Notes under the pieces: model-generated
Databases searched by the model: none
The model's input: the letters and a program-made list of their open reading frames with translations, nothing else
Told to the model about the DNA's origin: nothing
Shown here: positions 48,501 to 61,329 of the stretch, in pieces
Position numbering within the stretch: position 1 is the first letter of the stretch
Layout: the number at the start of each line of letters is the position of its first letter
Translations under genes and position numbers: made by a program
Assembly (NCBI GenBank): GCA_029718625.1
Contig: CM056397.1
Span: forward strand, 310,001-374,000
From: Synaphobranchus kaupii
Lineage: Eukaryota; Chordata; Actinopteri; Anguilliformes; Synaphobranchidae
Direction of reading: 5' to 3'
DNA length: 64,000 nucleotides

Positions 48501-51500
48501 CCCCCACTCCCTCTGTATTTACCCCTACTTCCTCAGTATCTACCCCCACTTTGTCAGTATCTTCCCCCACTCCCTCTGTATTTACCCACACTTTCTCAGT
48601 ATCTACCCCCACACCCTCTGTATTTACCCACACTTTCTCAATATCTACCCCCACTCCCTCTGTATTTACCTCCACTTCCTAATTATCTACCCCCACTCCC
48701 TCTGTATTTACACCCACTTTCTCAGTATCTACCCCAATTCCCTCTGTATTTACCCACACTTTCTCAGTATCTACCCCAATTCCCTCTGTATTTACCCACA
48801 CTTTCTCAGTATCTACCCCCACTCCCTCTGTATTTACCCCTACTTCCTCAGTATCTACCCCCACTTTGTCAGTATCTTCCCCCACTCCCTCTGTATTTAC
48901 CCACACTTTCTCAGTATCTACCCCCACACCCTCTGTATTTACCCACACTTTCTCAATATCTACCCCCACTCCCTCTGTATTTACCCCCACTTCCTAATTA
49001 TCTACCCCCACTCCCTCTGTATTTACCCCCACTTTCTCAGTATCTACCCCCACTCCCTCTGTATTTACCCCTACTTCCTCAGTATCTACCCCCACTTTCT
49101 CAGTATCTACCCCCACTCCCTCTCTATTTACCCCCACTTTCTCAGTATCTACCCCCACTCCCTCTGCATTTGCCTACAATTCCTCAGTATCTACCCCCAC
49201 TCCCTCTGTATTTACCCCCACTTTCTCAGTATCTACCCCCACTCCCTCTGTATTTACCCCTACTTTCCTTTTATCTCACACCATTCCCTCTGTATTTACC
49301 CCCACGTTCTAAGTATCTACCCCCACTCCCTCTGTATTTACCCCTACTTCCACCGTATCTACCCCCACTCCCTCTGTATTTACCCCCACTTTCCCAGTAT
49401 CTATGCCCACTCCCTCTGTATTTACCCCCACTTCCTCAGTATCTACCCCAACTCCCTCTGTATTTACCCACACTTTCTCAGTATCTACCCCCACTCCCTC
49501 TGTATTTACCCACACTTTCTCACTATCTACCCCCACTCCCTCTGTATTTACCCACACTTCCTCAGTATCTACCCCCACTCCCTCTGTATTTACCCACACT
49601 TTCTCAGTATCTACCCCCACTCCCTCTGTATTTACCCACACTTCCTCAGTATCTACCCCCATTCCCTATGTATTTAGCCACACTTCCTCAGTATCTACCC
49701 CCACTCCCTCTGTATTTACCCACAATTTATCAGTATCTACCCCCACTCCCTCTTTATTTACCCCTACTTCCACCGTATCTACCCCCTCTCCCTCTGTATT
49801 TACCCCCACTTTCTCAGTATCTACCCCCACTCCCTCTGTATTTAACCACACTTTCTCAGTATCTACCCCCACTCCCTCTGTATTTACCCCTACTTCCTCA
49901 GTATCTACCCCCACTTTGTCAGTATCTTCCCCCACTCCCTCTGTATTTACCCACACTTTCTCAGTATCTACCCCCACACCCTCTGTATTTACCCACACTT
50001 TCTCAATATCTACCCCCACTCCCTCTGTATTTACCTCCACTTCCTAATTATCTACCCCCACTCCCTCTGTATTTACACCCACTTTCTCAGTATCTACCCC
50101 AATTCCCTCTGTATTTACCCACACTTTCTCACTATCTACCCCAATTCCCTCTGTATTTACCCACACTTTCTCAGTATCTACCCCCACTCCCTCTGTATTT
50201 ACCCCTACTTCCTCAGTATCTACCCCCACTTTGTCAGTATCTTCCCCCACTCCCTCTGTATTTACCCACACTTTCTCAGTATCTACCCCCACACCCTCTG
50301 TATTTACCCACACTTTCTCAATATCTACCCCCACTCCCTCTGTATTTACCTCCACTTCCTAATTATCTACCCCCACTCCCTCTGTATTTACCCCCTCTTT
50401 CTCAGTATCTACCCCCACTCCCTTTGTATTTACCCTTTCTTCCTCAGTATCTACCCCCACTTTCTCAGTATCTACCCCCACTCCCTCTCTATTTACCCCC
50501 ACTTTCTCAGTATCTACCCCCACTCCCTCTGTATTTACCTCCACTTCCTAATTATCTAGCCCCACTCCCTCTGTATTTACACCCACTTTCTCCGTATATA
50601 CCCCAATTCCCTCTGTATTTACCCACACTTTCTCAGTATCTACCCCCATTCCCTGTGTATTTACCCCCACTCCCTCTGTATCTACCCCCACTCCCTCTGT
50701 ATTTACCTCCACTTCCTAATTATCTACCCTACTCCCTCTGTATTTACACCCACTTTCTCAGTATCTACCCCAATTCCCTCTGTATTTATCCACACTTTCT
50801 CAATATCTACCCCCACACCCTTTGTATGTACCCCCAGTTTCTCAGTATCTACCCCCACTCCCTCTGTATTTACCCCCACTTCCTCAGTATCTACCCCCAC
50901 TCCCTCTGTATTTACACCCACTTTCTCAGTATCTACCCCAATTCCCTCTGTATTTACCCACACTTTCTCAGTATCTACCCCCACACCCTCTGTATTTACC
51001 CCCACTTTCTCAGTATCTACCCCAATTCCCTCTGTATTTACCCACACTTTCTCAGTATCTACCCCCACACCCTCTGTATTTACCCCCACTTTCTCAGTGT
51101 CTACCCCCACTCCCTCTGTATTTATCCACACTTTCTCATTATCTACCCCCACACCCTCTGTATTTATCCACACTTTCTCAGTATCTACCCCCACTCCCTC
51201 TGTATTTACCTCCACTTCCTAATTATCTACCCCCACTCCCTCTGTATTTACACCCACTTTCTCAGTATCTACCCCAATTCCCTCTGTATTTACCCACACT
51301 TTATCAGTATCTACCCCATTCCCTGTGTATTTACCCCCACTCCCTCTGTATCTACCCCCACTCCCTCTGTATTTACCTCCACTTCCTAATTATCTACCCC
51401 CACTCCCTCTCTATTTACCCCCACTTTCTCAGTATCTACCTCCACTCCCTCTGTATTTACCCCCACTTCCTCAGTATCTACCCCAACTCCCTCTGTATTT

Positions 51501-52589
51501 ACCCACACTTTCTCAGTATCTACCCCCACTCCCTCTGTATTTACCCACACTTTCTCACTATCTACCCCCACTCCCTCTGTATTTACCCACACTTCCTCAG
51601 TATCTACCCCCACTCCCTCTGTATTTACCCACACTTTCTCAGTATCTACCCCCACTCCCTCTGTATTTACCCACACTTCCTCAGTATCTACCCCCATTCC
51701 CTATGTATTTAGCCACACTTCCTCAGTATCTACCCCCACTCCCTCTGTATTTACCCACAATTTATCAGTATCTACCCCCACTCCCTCTTTATTTACCCCT
51801 ACTTCCACCGTATCTACCCCCTCTCCCTCTGTATTTACCCCCACTTTCTCAGTATCTACCCCCACTCCCTCTGTATTTAACCACACTTTCTCAGTATCTA
51901 CCCCCACTCCCTCTGTATTTACCCCTACTTCCTCAGTATCTACCCCCACTTTGTCAGTATCTTCCCCCACTCCCTCTGTATTTACCCACACTTTCTCAGT
52001 ATCTACCCCCACACCCTCTGTATTTACCCACACTTTCTCAATATCTACCCCCACTCCCTCTGTATTTACCTCCACTTCCTAATTATCTACCCCCACTCCC
52101 TCTGTATTTACACCCACTTTCTCAGTATCTACCCCAATTCCCTCTGTATTTACCCACACTTTCTCACTATCTACCCCAATTCCCTCTGTATTTACCCACA
52201 CTTTCTCAGTATCTACCCCCACTCCCTCTGTATTTACCCCTACTTCCTCAGTATCTACCCCCACTTTGTCAGTATCTTCCCCCACTCCCTCTGTATTTAC
52301 CCACACTTTCTCAGTATCTACCCCCACACCCTCTGTATTTACCCACACTTTCTCAATATCTACCCCCACTCCCTCTGTATTTACCTCCACTTCCTAATTA
52401 TCTACCCCCACTCCCTCTGTATTTACCCCCACTTTCTCAGTATCTACCCCCACTCCCTCTGTATTTACCCTTTCTTCCTCAGTATCTACCCCCACTTTCT
52501 CAGTATCTACCCCCACTCCCTCTCTATTTACCCCCACTTTCTCAGTATCTACCCCCACTCCCTCTGTATTTACCTCCACTTCCTAATTA
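45598..52589. repeat. 7135-bp tandem duplication, unit B
   Basis: Near-identical copy of 38463-45454. The only differences I noticed are four single-C length changes between 46741 and 47788: a loss, a gain, a gain, then a loss, which restores the offset. From 47.8 to 52.59 kb I saw no difference at all, including rare variants such as CCTTTTATCTC, CCCCTCTTTC and CCCTTTCTTCC. Its last 2.2 kb is also the first part of the 3795-bp tandem duplication. Confidence 0.87.
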
Positions 52590-54117
52590 TCTAGCCCCAC
52601 TCCCTCTGTATTTACACCCACTTTCTCCGTATATACCCCAATTCCCTCTGTATTTACCCACACTTTCTCAGTATCTACCCCCATTCCCTGTGTATTTACC
52701 CCCACTCCCTCTGTATCTACCCCCACTCCCTCTGTATTTACCTCCACTTCCTAATTATCTACCCTACTCCCTCTGTATTTACACCCACTTTCTCAGTATC
52801 TACCCCAATTCCCTCTGTATTTATCCACACTTTCTCAATATCTACCCCCACACCCTTTGTATGTACCCCCAGTTTCTCAGTATCTACCCCCACTCCCTCT
52901 GTATTTACCCCCACTTCCTCAGTATCTACCCCCACTCCCTCTGTATTTACACCCACTTTCTCAGTATCTACCCCAATTCCCTCTGTATTTACCCTCACTT
53001 TCTCAGTATCTACCCCCACACCCTCTGTATTTACCCACACTTTCTCAGTATCTACCCCAATTCCCTCTGTATTTACCCACACTTTCTCAGTATCTACCCC
53101 CACACCCTCTGTATTTACCCCCACTTTCTCAGTGTCTACCCCCACTCCCTCTGTATTTATCCACACTTTCTCATTATCTACCCCCACACCCTCTGTATTT
53201 ATCCACACTTTCTCAGTATCTACCCCCACTCCCTCTGTATTTACCTCCACTTCCTAATTATCTACCCCCACTCCCTCTGTATTTACACCCACTTTCTCAG
53301 TATCTACCCCAATTCCCTCTGTATTTACCCACACTTTATCAGTATCTACCCCATTCCCTGTGTATTTACCCCCACTCCCTCTGTATCTACCCCCACTCCC
53401 TCTGTATTTACCTCCACTTCCTAATTATCTACCCCCACTCCCTCTCTATTTACCCCCACTTTCTCAGTATCTACCTCCACTCCCTCTGTATTTACCCACA
53501 TTTTATCAGTATCTACCCCATTCCCTGTGTATTTACCCCCACTCCCTCTGTATCTACCCCCACTCCCTCTGTATTTACCTCCAATTCCTAATTATCTAGC
53601 CTCACTCCCTCTGTATTTACACCCACTTTCTCCGTATTTACCCCAATTCCCTCTGTATTTACCCACACTTTCTCAGTATCTACCCCCACACCCTCTGTAT
53701 TTACCCCCACTTTCTCAGTATCTACCCCAATTCCCTCTGTATTTACCAACACTTTCTCAGTATCTACACCCACACCCTTTGTATTTACCCCCAGTTTCTC
53801 AGTATCTACCCCCGCTCCCTCTGTATTTACCCCCACTTCCTCAGTATCTACCACCACTCCCTCTGTATTTACACCCACTTTCTCAGTATCTACCCCAATT
53901 CCCTCTGTATTTACCCACACTTTCTCAGTATCTACCCCCACTCCCTCTGTATTTACCTCCACTTCCTAATTATCTACCCCCACTCCCTCTCTATTTACCC
54001 CCACTTTCTCAGTATCTACCTCCACTCCCTCGGTATTTACCCACACTTTCTCAGTATCTACCCCATTCCCTGTGTATTTACCCCCACTCCCTCTGTATTT
54101 ACCCCCACTTTCTCAGT
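50323..54117. repeat. 3795-bp tandem duplication, unit 1
   Basis: Repeats at 54118 with a constant offset of 3795. Private marks are CCCCTCTTTC near 50393, CCCTCACTTTC near 52994 with a neighbouring CCCACACTTTC, TCCGTATTTACC near 53637 and CTCGGTATTTACC near 54031. It contains the 882-bp cassette at 51701-52582. The right junction joins TACCCCCACTCC to the CTAAT monomer, as at the start of unit 1. Confidence 0.82.
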
Positions 54118-57100
54118 ATCTACCCCCACTCCCTCTGTATTTACCTCCACTTCCTAATTATCTACCCCCACTCCCTCTGTATTTACCCCCACTTTCTCAG
54201 TATCTACCCCCACTCCCTTTGTATTTACCCTTTCTTCCTCAGTATCTACCCCCACTTTCTCAGTATCTACCCCCACTCCCTCTCTATTTACCCCCACTTT
54301 CTCAGTATCTACCCCCACTCCCTCTGTATTTACCTCCACTTCCTAATTATCTAGCCCCACTCCCTCTGTATTTACACCCACTTTCTCCGTATATACCCCA
54401 ATTCCCTCTGTATTTACCCACACTTTCTCAGTATCTACCCCCATTCCCTGTGTATTTACCCCCACTCCCTCTGTATCTACCCCCACTCCCTCTGTATTTA
54501 CCTCCACTTCCTAATTATCTACCCTACTCCCTCTGTATTTACACCCACTTTCTCAGTATCTACCCCAATTCCCTCTGTATTTATCCACACTTTCTCAATA
54601 TCTACCCCCACACCCTTTGTATGTACCCCCAGTTTCTCAGTATCTACCCCCACTCCCTCTGTATTTACCCCCACTTCCTCAGTATCTACCCCCACTCCCT
54701 CTGTATTTACACCCACTTTCTCAGTATCTACCCCAATTCCCTCTGTATTTACCCACACTTTCTCAGTATCTACCCCCACACCCTCTGTATTTACCCCCAC
54801 TTTCTCAGTATCTACCCCAATTCCCTCTGTATTTACCCACACTTTCTCAGTATCTACCCCCACACCCTCTGTATTTACCCCCACTTTCTCAGTGTCTACC
54901 CCCACTCCCTCTGTATTTATCCACACTTTCTCATTATCTACCCCCACACCCTCTGTATTTATCCACACTTTCTCAGTATCTACCCCCACTCCCTCTGTAT
55001 TTACCTCCACTTCCTAATTATCTACCCCCACTCCCTCTGTATTTACACCCACTTTCTCAGTATCTACCCCAATTCCCTCTGTATTTACCCACACTTTATC
55101 AGTATCTACCCCATTCCCTGTGTATTTACCCCCACTCCCTCTGTATCTACCCCCACTCCCTCTGTATTTACCTCCACTTCCTAATTATCTACCCCCACTC
55201 CCTCTCTATTTACCCCCACTTTCTCAGTATCTACCTCCACTCCCTCTGTATTTACCCCCACTTCCTCAGTATCTACCCCAACTCCCTCTGTATTTACCCA
55301 CACTTTCTCAGTATCTACCCCCACTCCCTCTGTATTTACCCACACTTTCTCACTATCTACCCCCACTCCCTCTGTATTTACCCACACTTCCTCAGTATCT
55401 ACCCCCACTCCCTCTGTATTTACCCACACTTTCTCAGTATCTACCCCCACTCCCTCTGTATTTACCCACACTTCCTCAGTATCTACCCCCATTCCCTATG
55501 TATTTAGCCACACTTCCTCAGTATCTACCCCCACTCCCTCTGTATTTACCCACAATTTATCAGTATCTACCCCCACTCCCTCTTTATTTACCCCTACTTC
55601 CACCGTATCTACCCCCTCTCCCTCTGAATTTACCCCCACTTTCTCAGTATCTACCCCCACTCCCTCTGTATTTAACCACACTTTCTCAGTATCTACCCCC
55701 ACTCCCTCTGTATTTACCCCTACTTCCTCAGTATCTACCCCCACTTTGTCAGTATCTTCCCCCACTCCCTCTGTATTTACCCACACTTTCTCAGTATCTA
55801 CCCCCACACCCTCTGTATTTACCCACACTTTCTCAATATCTACCCCCACTCCCTCTGTATTTACCTCCACTTCCTAATTATCTACCCCCACTCCCTCTGT
55901 ATTTACACCCACTTTCTCAGTATCTACCCCAATTCCCTCTGTATTTACCCACACTTTCTCACTATCTACCCCAATTCCCTCTGTATTTACCCACACTTTC
56001 TCAGTATCTACCCCCACTCCCTCTGTATTTACCCCTACTTCCTCAGTATCTACCCCCACTTTGTCAGTATCTTCCCCCACTCCCTCTGTATTTACCCACA
56101 CTTTCTCAGTATCTACCCCCACACCCTCTGTATTTACCCACACTTTCTCAATATCTACCCCCACTCCCTCTGTATTTACCTCCACTTCCTAATTATCTAC
56201 CCCCACTCCCTCTGTATTTACCCCCACTTTCTCAGTATCTACCCCCACTCCCTCTGTATTTACCCTTTCTTCCTCAGTATCTACCCCCACTTTCTCAGTA
56301 TCTACCCCCACTCCCTCTCTATTTACCCCCACTTTCTCAGTATCTACCCCCACTCCCTCTGTATTTACCTCCACTTCCTAATTATCTAGCCCCACTCCCT
56401 CTGTATTTACACCCACTTTCTCCGTATATACCCCAATTCCCTCTGTATTTACCCACACTTTCTCAGTATCTACCCCCATTCCCTGTGTATTTACCCCCAC
56501 TCCCTCTGTATCTACCCCCACTCCCTCTGTATTTACCTCCACTTCCTAATTATCTACCCTACTCCCTCTGTATTTACACCCACTTTCTCAGTATCTACCC
56601 CAATTCCCTCTGTATTTATCCACACTTTCTCAATATCTACCCCCACACCCTTTGTATGTACCCCCAGTTTCTCAGTATCTACCCCCACTCCCTCTGTATT
56701 TACCCCCACTTCCTCAGTATCTACCCCCACTCCCTCTGTATTTACACCCACTTTCTCAGTATCTACCCCAATTCCCTCTGTATTTACCCACACTTTCTCA
56801 GTATCTACCCCCACACCCTCTGTATTTACCCCCACTTTCTCAGTATCTACCCCAATTCCCTCTGTATTTACCCACACTTTCTCAGTATCTACCCCCACAC
56901 CCTCTGTATTTACCCCCACTTTCTCAGTGTCTACCCCCACTCCCTCTGTATTTATCCACACTTTCTCATTATCTACCCCCACACCCTCTGTATTTATCCA
57001 CACTTTCTCAGTATCTACCCCCACTCCCTCTGTATTTACCTCCACTTCCTAATTATCTACCCCCACTCCCTCTGTATTTACACCCACTTTCTCAGTATCT

Positions 57101-57912
57101 ACCCCAATTCCCTCTGTATTTACCCACACTTTATCAGTATCTACCCCATTCCCTGTGTATTTACCCCCACTCCCTCTGTATCTACCCCCACTCCCTCTGT
57201 ATTTACCTCCACTTCCTAATTATCTACCCCCACTCCCTCTCTATTTACCCCCACTTTCTCAGTATCTACCTCCACTCCCTCTGTATTTACCCACATTTTA
57301 TCAGTATCTACCCCATTCCCTGTGTATTTACCCCCACTCCCTCTGTATCTACCCCCACTCCCTCTGTATTTACCTCCAATTCCTAATTATCTAGCCTCAC
57401 TCCCTCTGTATTTACACCCACTTTCTCCGTATCTACCCCAATTCCCTCTGTATTTACCCACACTTTCTCAGTATCTACCCCCACACCCTCTGTATTTACC
57501 CCCACTTTCTCAGTATCTACCCCAATTCCCTCTGTATTTACCAACACTTTCTCAGTATCTACACCCACACCCTTTGTATTTACCCCCAGTTTCTCAGTAT
57601 CTACCCCCGCTCCCTCTGTATTTACCCCCACTTCCTCAGTATCTACCACCACTCCCTCTGTATTTACACCCACTTTCTCAGTATCTACCCCAATTCCCTC
57701 TGTATTTACCCACACTTTCTCAGTATCTACCCCCACTCCCTCTGTATTTACCTCCACTTCCTAATTATCTACCCCCACTCCCTCTCTATTTACCCCCACT
57801 TTCTCAGTATCTACCTCCACTCCCTCTGTATTTACCCACACTTTCTCAGTATCTACCCCATTCCCTGTGTATTTACCCCCACTCCCTCTGTATTTACCCC
57901 CACTTTCTCAGT
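54118..57912. repeat. 3795-bp tandem duplication, unit 2
   Basis: Head-to-tail copy of 50323-54117. Private marks include CTGAATTTACC near 55626 in place of CTGTATTTACC. It carries the 882-bp cassette at 55496-56377. It overlaps the first unit of the next (2748-bp) tandem duplication, so successive duplications are nested and share sequence. Confidence 0.82.
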
Positions 57913-58509
57913 ATCTACCCCCACTCCCTCTGTATCTACCCCTAATTCCTCAGTATCTACCCCCACTTTCTCAGTATCTACCCCCACTCCCCCTGTATTT
58001 ACCCACACTTTCTCAGTATCTACCCCCATTCCCTGTGTATTTACCCCCACTCCCTCTGTATTTACCTCCAATTCCTAATTATCTAGCCTCACTCCCTCTG
58101 TATTTACACCCACTTTCTCCGTATCTACCCCAATTCCCTCTGTATTTACCCACACTTTCTCAGTATCTACCCCCACACCCTCTGTATTTACCCCCACTTT
58201 CTCAGTATCTACCCCAATTCCCTCTGTATTTACCAACACTTTCTCAGTATCTACACCCACACCCTTTGTATTTACCCCCAGTTTCTCAGTATCTACCCCC
58301 GCTCCCTCTGTATTTACCCCCCACTTCCTCAGTATCTACCCCCACTCCCTCTGTATTTACACCCACTTTCTCAGTATCTACCCCAATTCCCTCTGTATTT
58401 ACCCCCACTTTCTCAGTATCTACCCCAATTCCCTCTGTATTTACCCACACTTTCTCAGTATCTACCCCCACACCCTCTGTATTTACCCCCACTTTCTCAG
58501 TGTCTACCC
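55762..58509. repeat. 2748-bp tandem duplication, unit 1
   Basis: Repeats at 58510 with a constant offset of 2748 (one base less after an extra C near 58321). It includes CTAAT-delimited 15- and 9-monomer segments and a run with GTATGTACCCCC (near 56656) repeated near 59404. The copies stop matching near 58582/61330, where this side has CTCAATATC and the other CTCAGTATC. Confidence 0.8.
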
Positions 58510-61329
58510 CCACTCCCTCTGTATTTACCCACACTTTCTCAGTATCTACCCCCACACCCTCTGTATTTACCCACACTTTCTCAATATCTACCCCCACTCC
58601 CTCTGTATTTACCTCCACTTCCTAATTATCTACCCCCACTCCCTCTGTATTTACACCCACTTTCTCAGTATCTACCCCAATTCCCTCTGTATTTACCCAC
58701 ACTTTCTCACTATCTACCCCAATTCCCTCTGTATTTACCCACACTTTCTCAGTATCTACCCCCACTCCCTCTGTATTTACCCCTACTTCCTCAGTATCTA
58801 CCCCCACTTTGTCAGTATCTTCCCCCACTCCCTCTGTATTTACCCACACTTTCTCAGTATCTACCCCCACACCCTCTGTATTTACCCACACTTTCTCAAT
58901 ATCTACCCCCACTCCCTCTGTATTTACCTCCACTTCCTAATTATCTACCCCCACTCCCTCTGTATTTACCCCCACTTTCTCAGTATCTACCCCCACTCCC
59001 TCTGTATTTACCCTTTCTTCCTCAGTATCTACCCCCACTTTCTCAGTATCTACCCCCACTCCCTCTCTATTTACCCCCACTTTCTCAGTATCTACCCCCA
59101 CTCCCTCTGTATTTACCTCCACTTCCTAATTATCTAGCCCCACTCCCTCTGTATTTACACCCACTTTCTCCGTATATACCCCAATTCCCTCTGTATTTAC
59201 CCACACTTTCTCAGTATCTACCCCCATTCCCTGTGTATTTACCCCCACTCCCTCTGTATCTACCCCCACTCCCTCTGTATTTACCTCCACTTCCTAATTA
59301 TCTACCCTACTCCCTCTGTATTTACACCCACTTTCTCAGTATCTACCCCAATTCCCTCTGTATTTATCCACACTTTCTCAATATCTACCCCCACACCCTT
59401 TGTATGTACCCCCAGTTTCTCAGTATCTACCCCCACTCCCTCTGTATTTACCCCCACTTCCTCAGTATCTACCCCCACTCCCTCTGTATTTACACCCACT
59501 TTCTCAGTATCTACCCCAATTCCCTCTGTATTTACCCACACTTTCTCAGTATCTACCCCCACACCCTCTGTATTTACCCCCACTTTCTCAGTATCTACCC
59601 CAATTCCCTCTGTATTTACCCACACTTTCTCAGTATCTACCCCCACACCCTCTGTATTTACCCCCACTTTCTCAGTGTCTACCCCCACTCCCTCTGTATT
59701 TATCCACACTTTCTCATTATCTACCCCCACACCCTCTGTATTTATCCACACTTTCTCAGTATCTACCCCCACTCCCTCTGTATTTACCTCCACTTCCTAA
59801 TTATCTACCCCCACTCCCTCTGTATTTACACCCACTTTCTCAGTATCTACCCCAATTCCCTCTGTATTTACCCACACTTTATCAGTATCTACCCCATTCC
59901 CTGTGTATTTACCCCCACTCCCTCTGTATCTACCCCCACTCCCTCTGTATTTACCTCCACTTCCTAATTATCTACCCCCACTCCCTCTCTATTTACCCCC
60001 ACTTTCTCAGTATCTACCTCCACTCCCTCTGTATTTACCCACATTTTATCAGTATCTACCCCATTCCCTGTGTATTTACCCCCACTCCCTCTGTATCTAC
60101 CCCCACTCCCTCTGTATTTACCTCCAATTCCTAATTATCTAGCCTCACTCCCTCTGTATTTACACCCACTTTCTCCGTATCTACCCCAATTCCCTCTGTA
60201 TTTACCCACACTTTCTCAATATCTACCCCCACACCCTCTGTATTTACCCCCACTTTCTCAGTATCTACCCCAATTCCCTCTGTATTTACCAACACTTTCT
60301 CAGTATCTACACCCACACCCTTTGTATTTACCCCCAGTTTCTCAGTATCTACCCCCGCTCCCTCTGTATTTACCCCCACTTCCTCAGTATCTACCACCAC
60401 TCCCTCTGTATTTACACCCACTTTCTCAGTATCTACCCCAATTCCCTCTGTATTTACCCACACTTTCTCAGTATCTACCCCCACTCCCTCTGTATTTACC
60501 TCCACTTCCTAATTATCTACCCCCACTCCCTCTCTATTTACCCCCACTTTCTCAGTATCTACCTCCACTCCCTCTGTATTTACCCACACTTTCTCAGTAT
60601 CTACCCCATTCCCTGTGTATTTACCCCCACTCCCTCTGTATTTACCCCCACTTTCTCAGTATCTACCCCCACTCCCTCTGTATCTACCCCTAATTCCTCA
60701 GTATCTACCCCCACTTTCTCAGTATCTACCCCCACTCCCCCTGTATTTACCCACACTTTCTCAGTATCTACCCCCATTCCCTGTGTATTTACCCCCACTC
60801 CCTCTGTATTTACCTCCAATTCCTAATTATCTAGCCTCACTCCCTCTGTATTTACACCCACTTTCTCCGTATCTACCCCAATTCCCTCTGTATTTACCCA
60901 CACTTTCTCAGTATCTACCCCCACACCCTCTGTATTTACCCCCACTTTCTCAGTATCTACCCCAATTCCCTCTGTATTTACCAACACTTTCTCAGTATCT
61001 ACACCCACACCCTTTGTATTTACCCCCAGTTTCTCAGTATCTACCCCCGCTCCCTCTGTATTTACCCCCACTTCCTCAGTATCTACCCCCACTCCCTCTG
61101 TATTTACACCCACTTTCTCAGTATCTACCCCAATTCCCTCTGTATTTACCCCCACTTTCTCAGTATCTACCCCAATTCCCTCTGTATTTACCCACACTTT
61201 CTCAGTATCTACCCCCACACCCTCTGTATTTACCCCCACTTTCTCAGTGTCTACCCCCACTCCCTCTGTATTTACCCACACTTTCTCAGTATCTACCCCC
61301 ACACCCTCTGTATTTACCCACACTTTCTC
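58510..61329. repeat. 2748-bp tandem duplication, unit 2
   Basis: Head-to-tail copy of 55762-58509 plus a short extension. At the left junction a segment ending GTGTCTACC (as in 18.87 kb) is joined to the 15-monomer segment starting at about 58622. A private CTCAATATC occurs near 60217 where unit 1 has CTCAGTATC. It is followed at 61332 by the 1.87-kb block family. Confidence 0.8.

Noticed and set aside
1449..61329. The same 2748-bp unit at both ends of the window (1449-6944 and 55762-61329)
   Set aside because: The lengths agree by chance. The first tandem has an offset of 2746 before two private C insertions, and its landmarks (marker cassette) are absent from the second.
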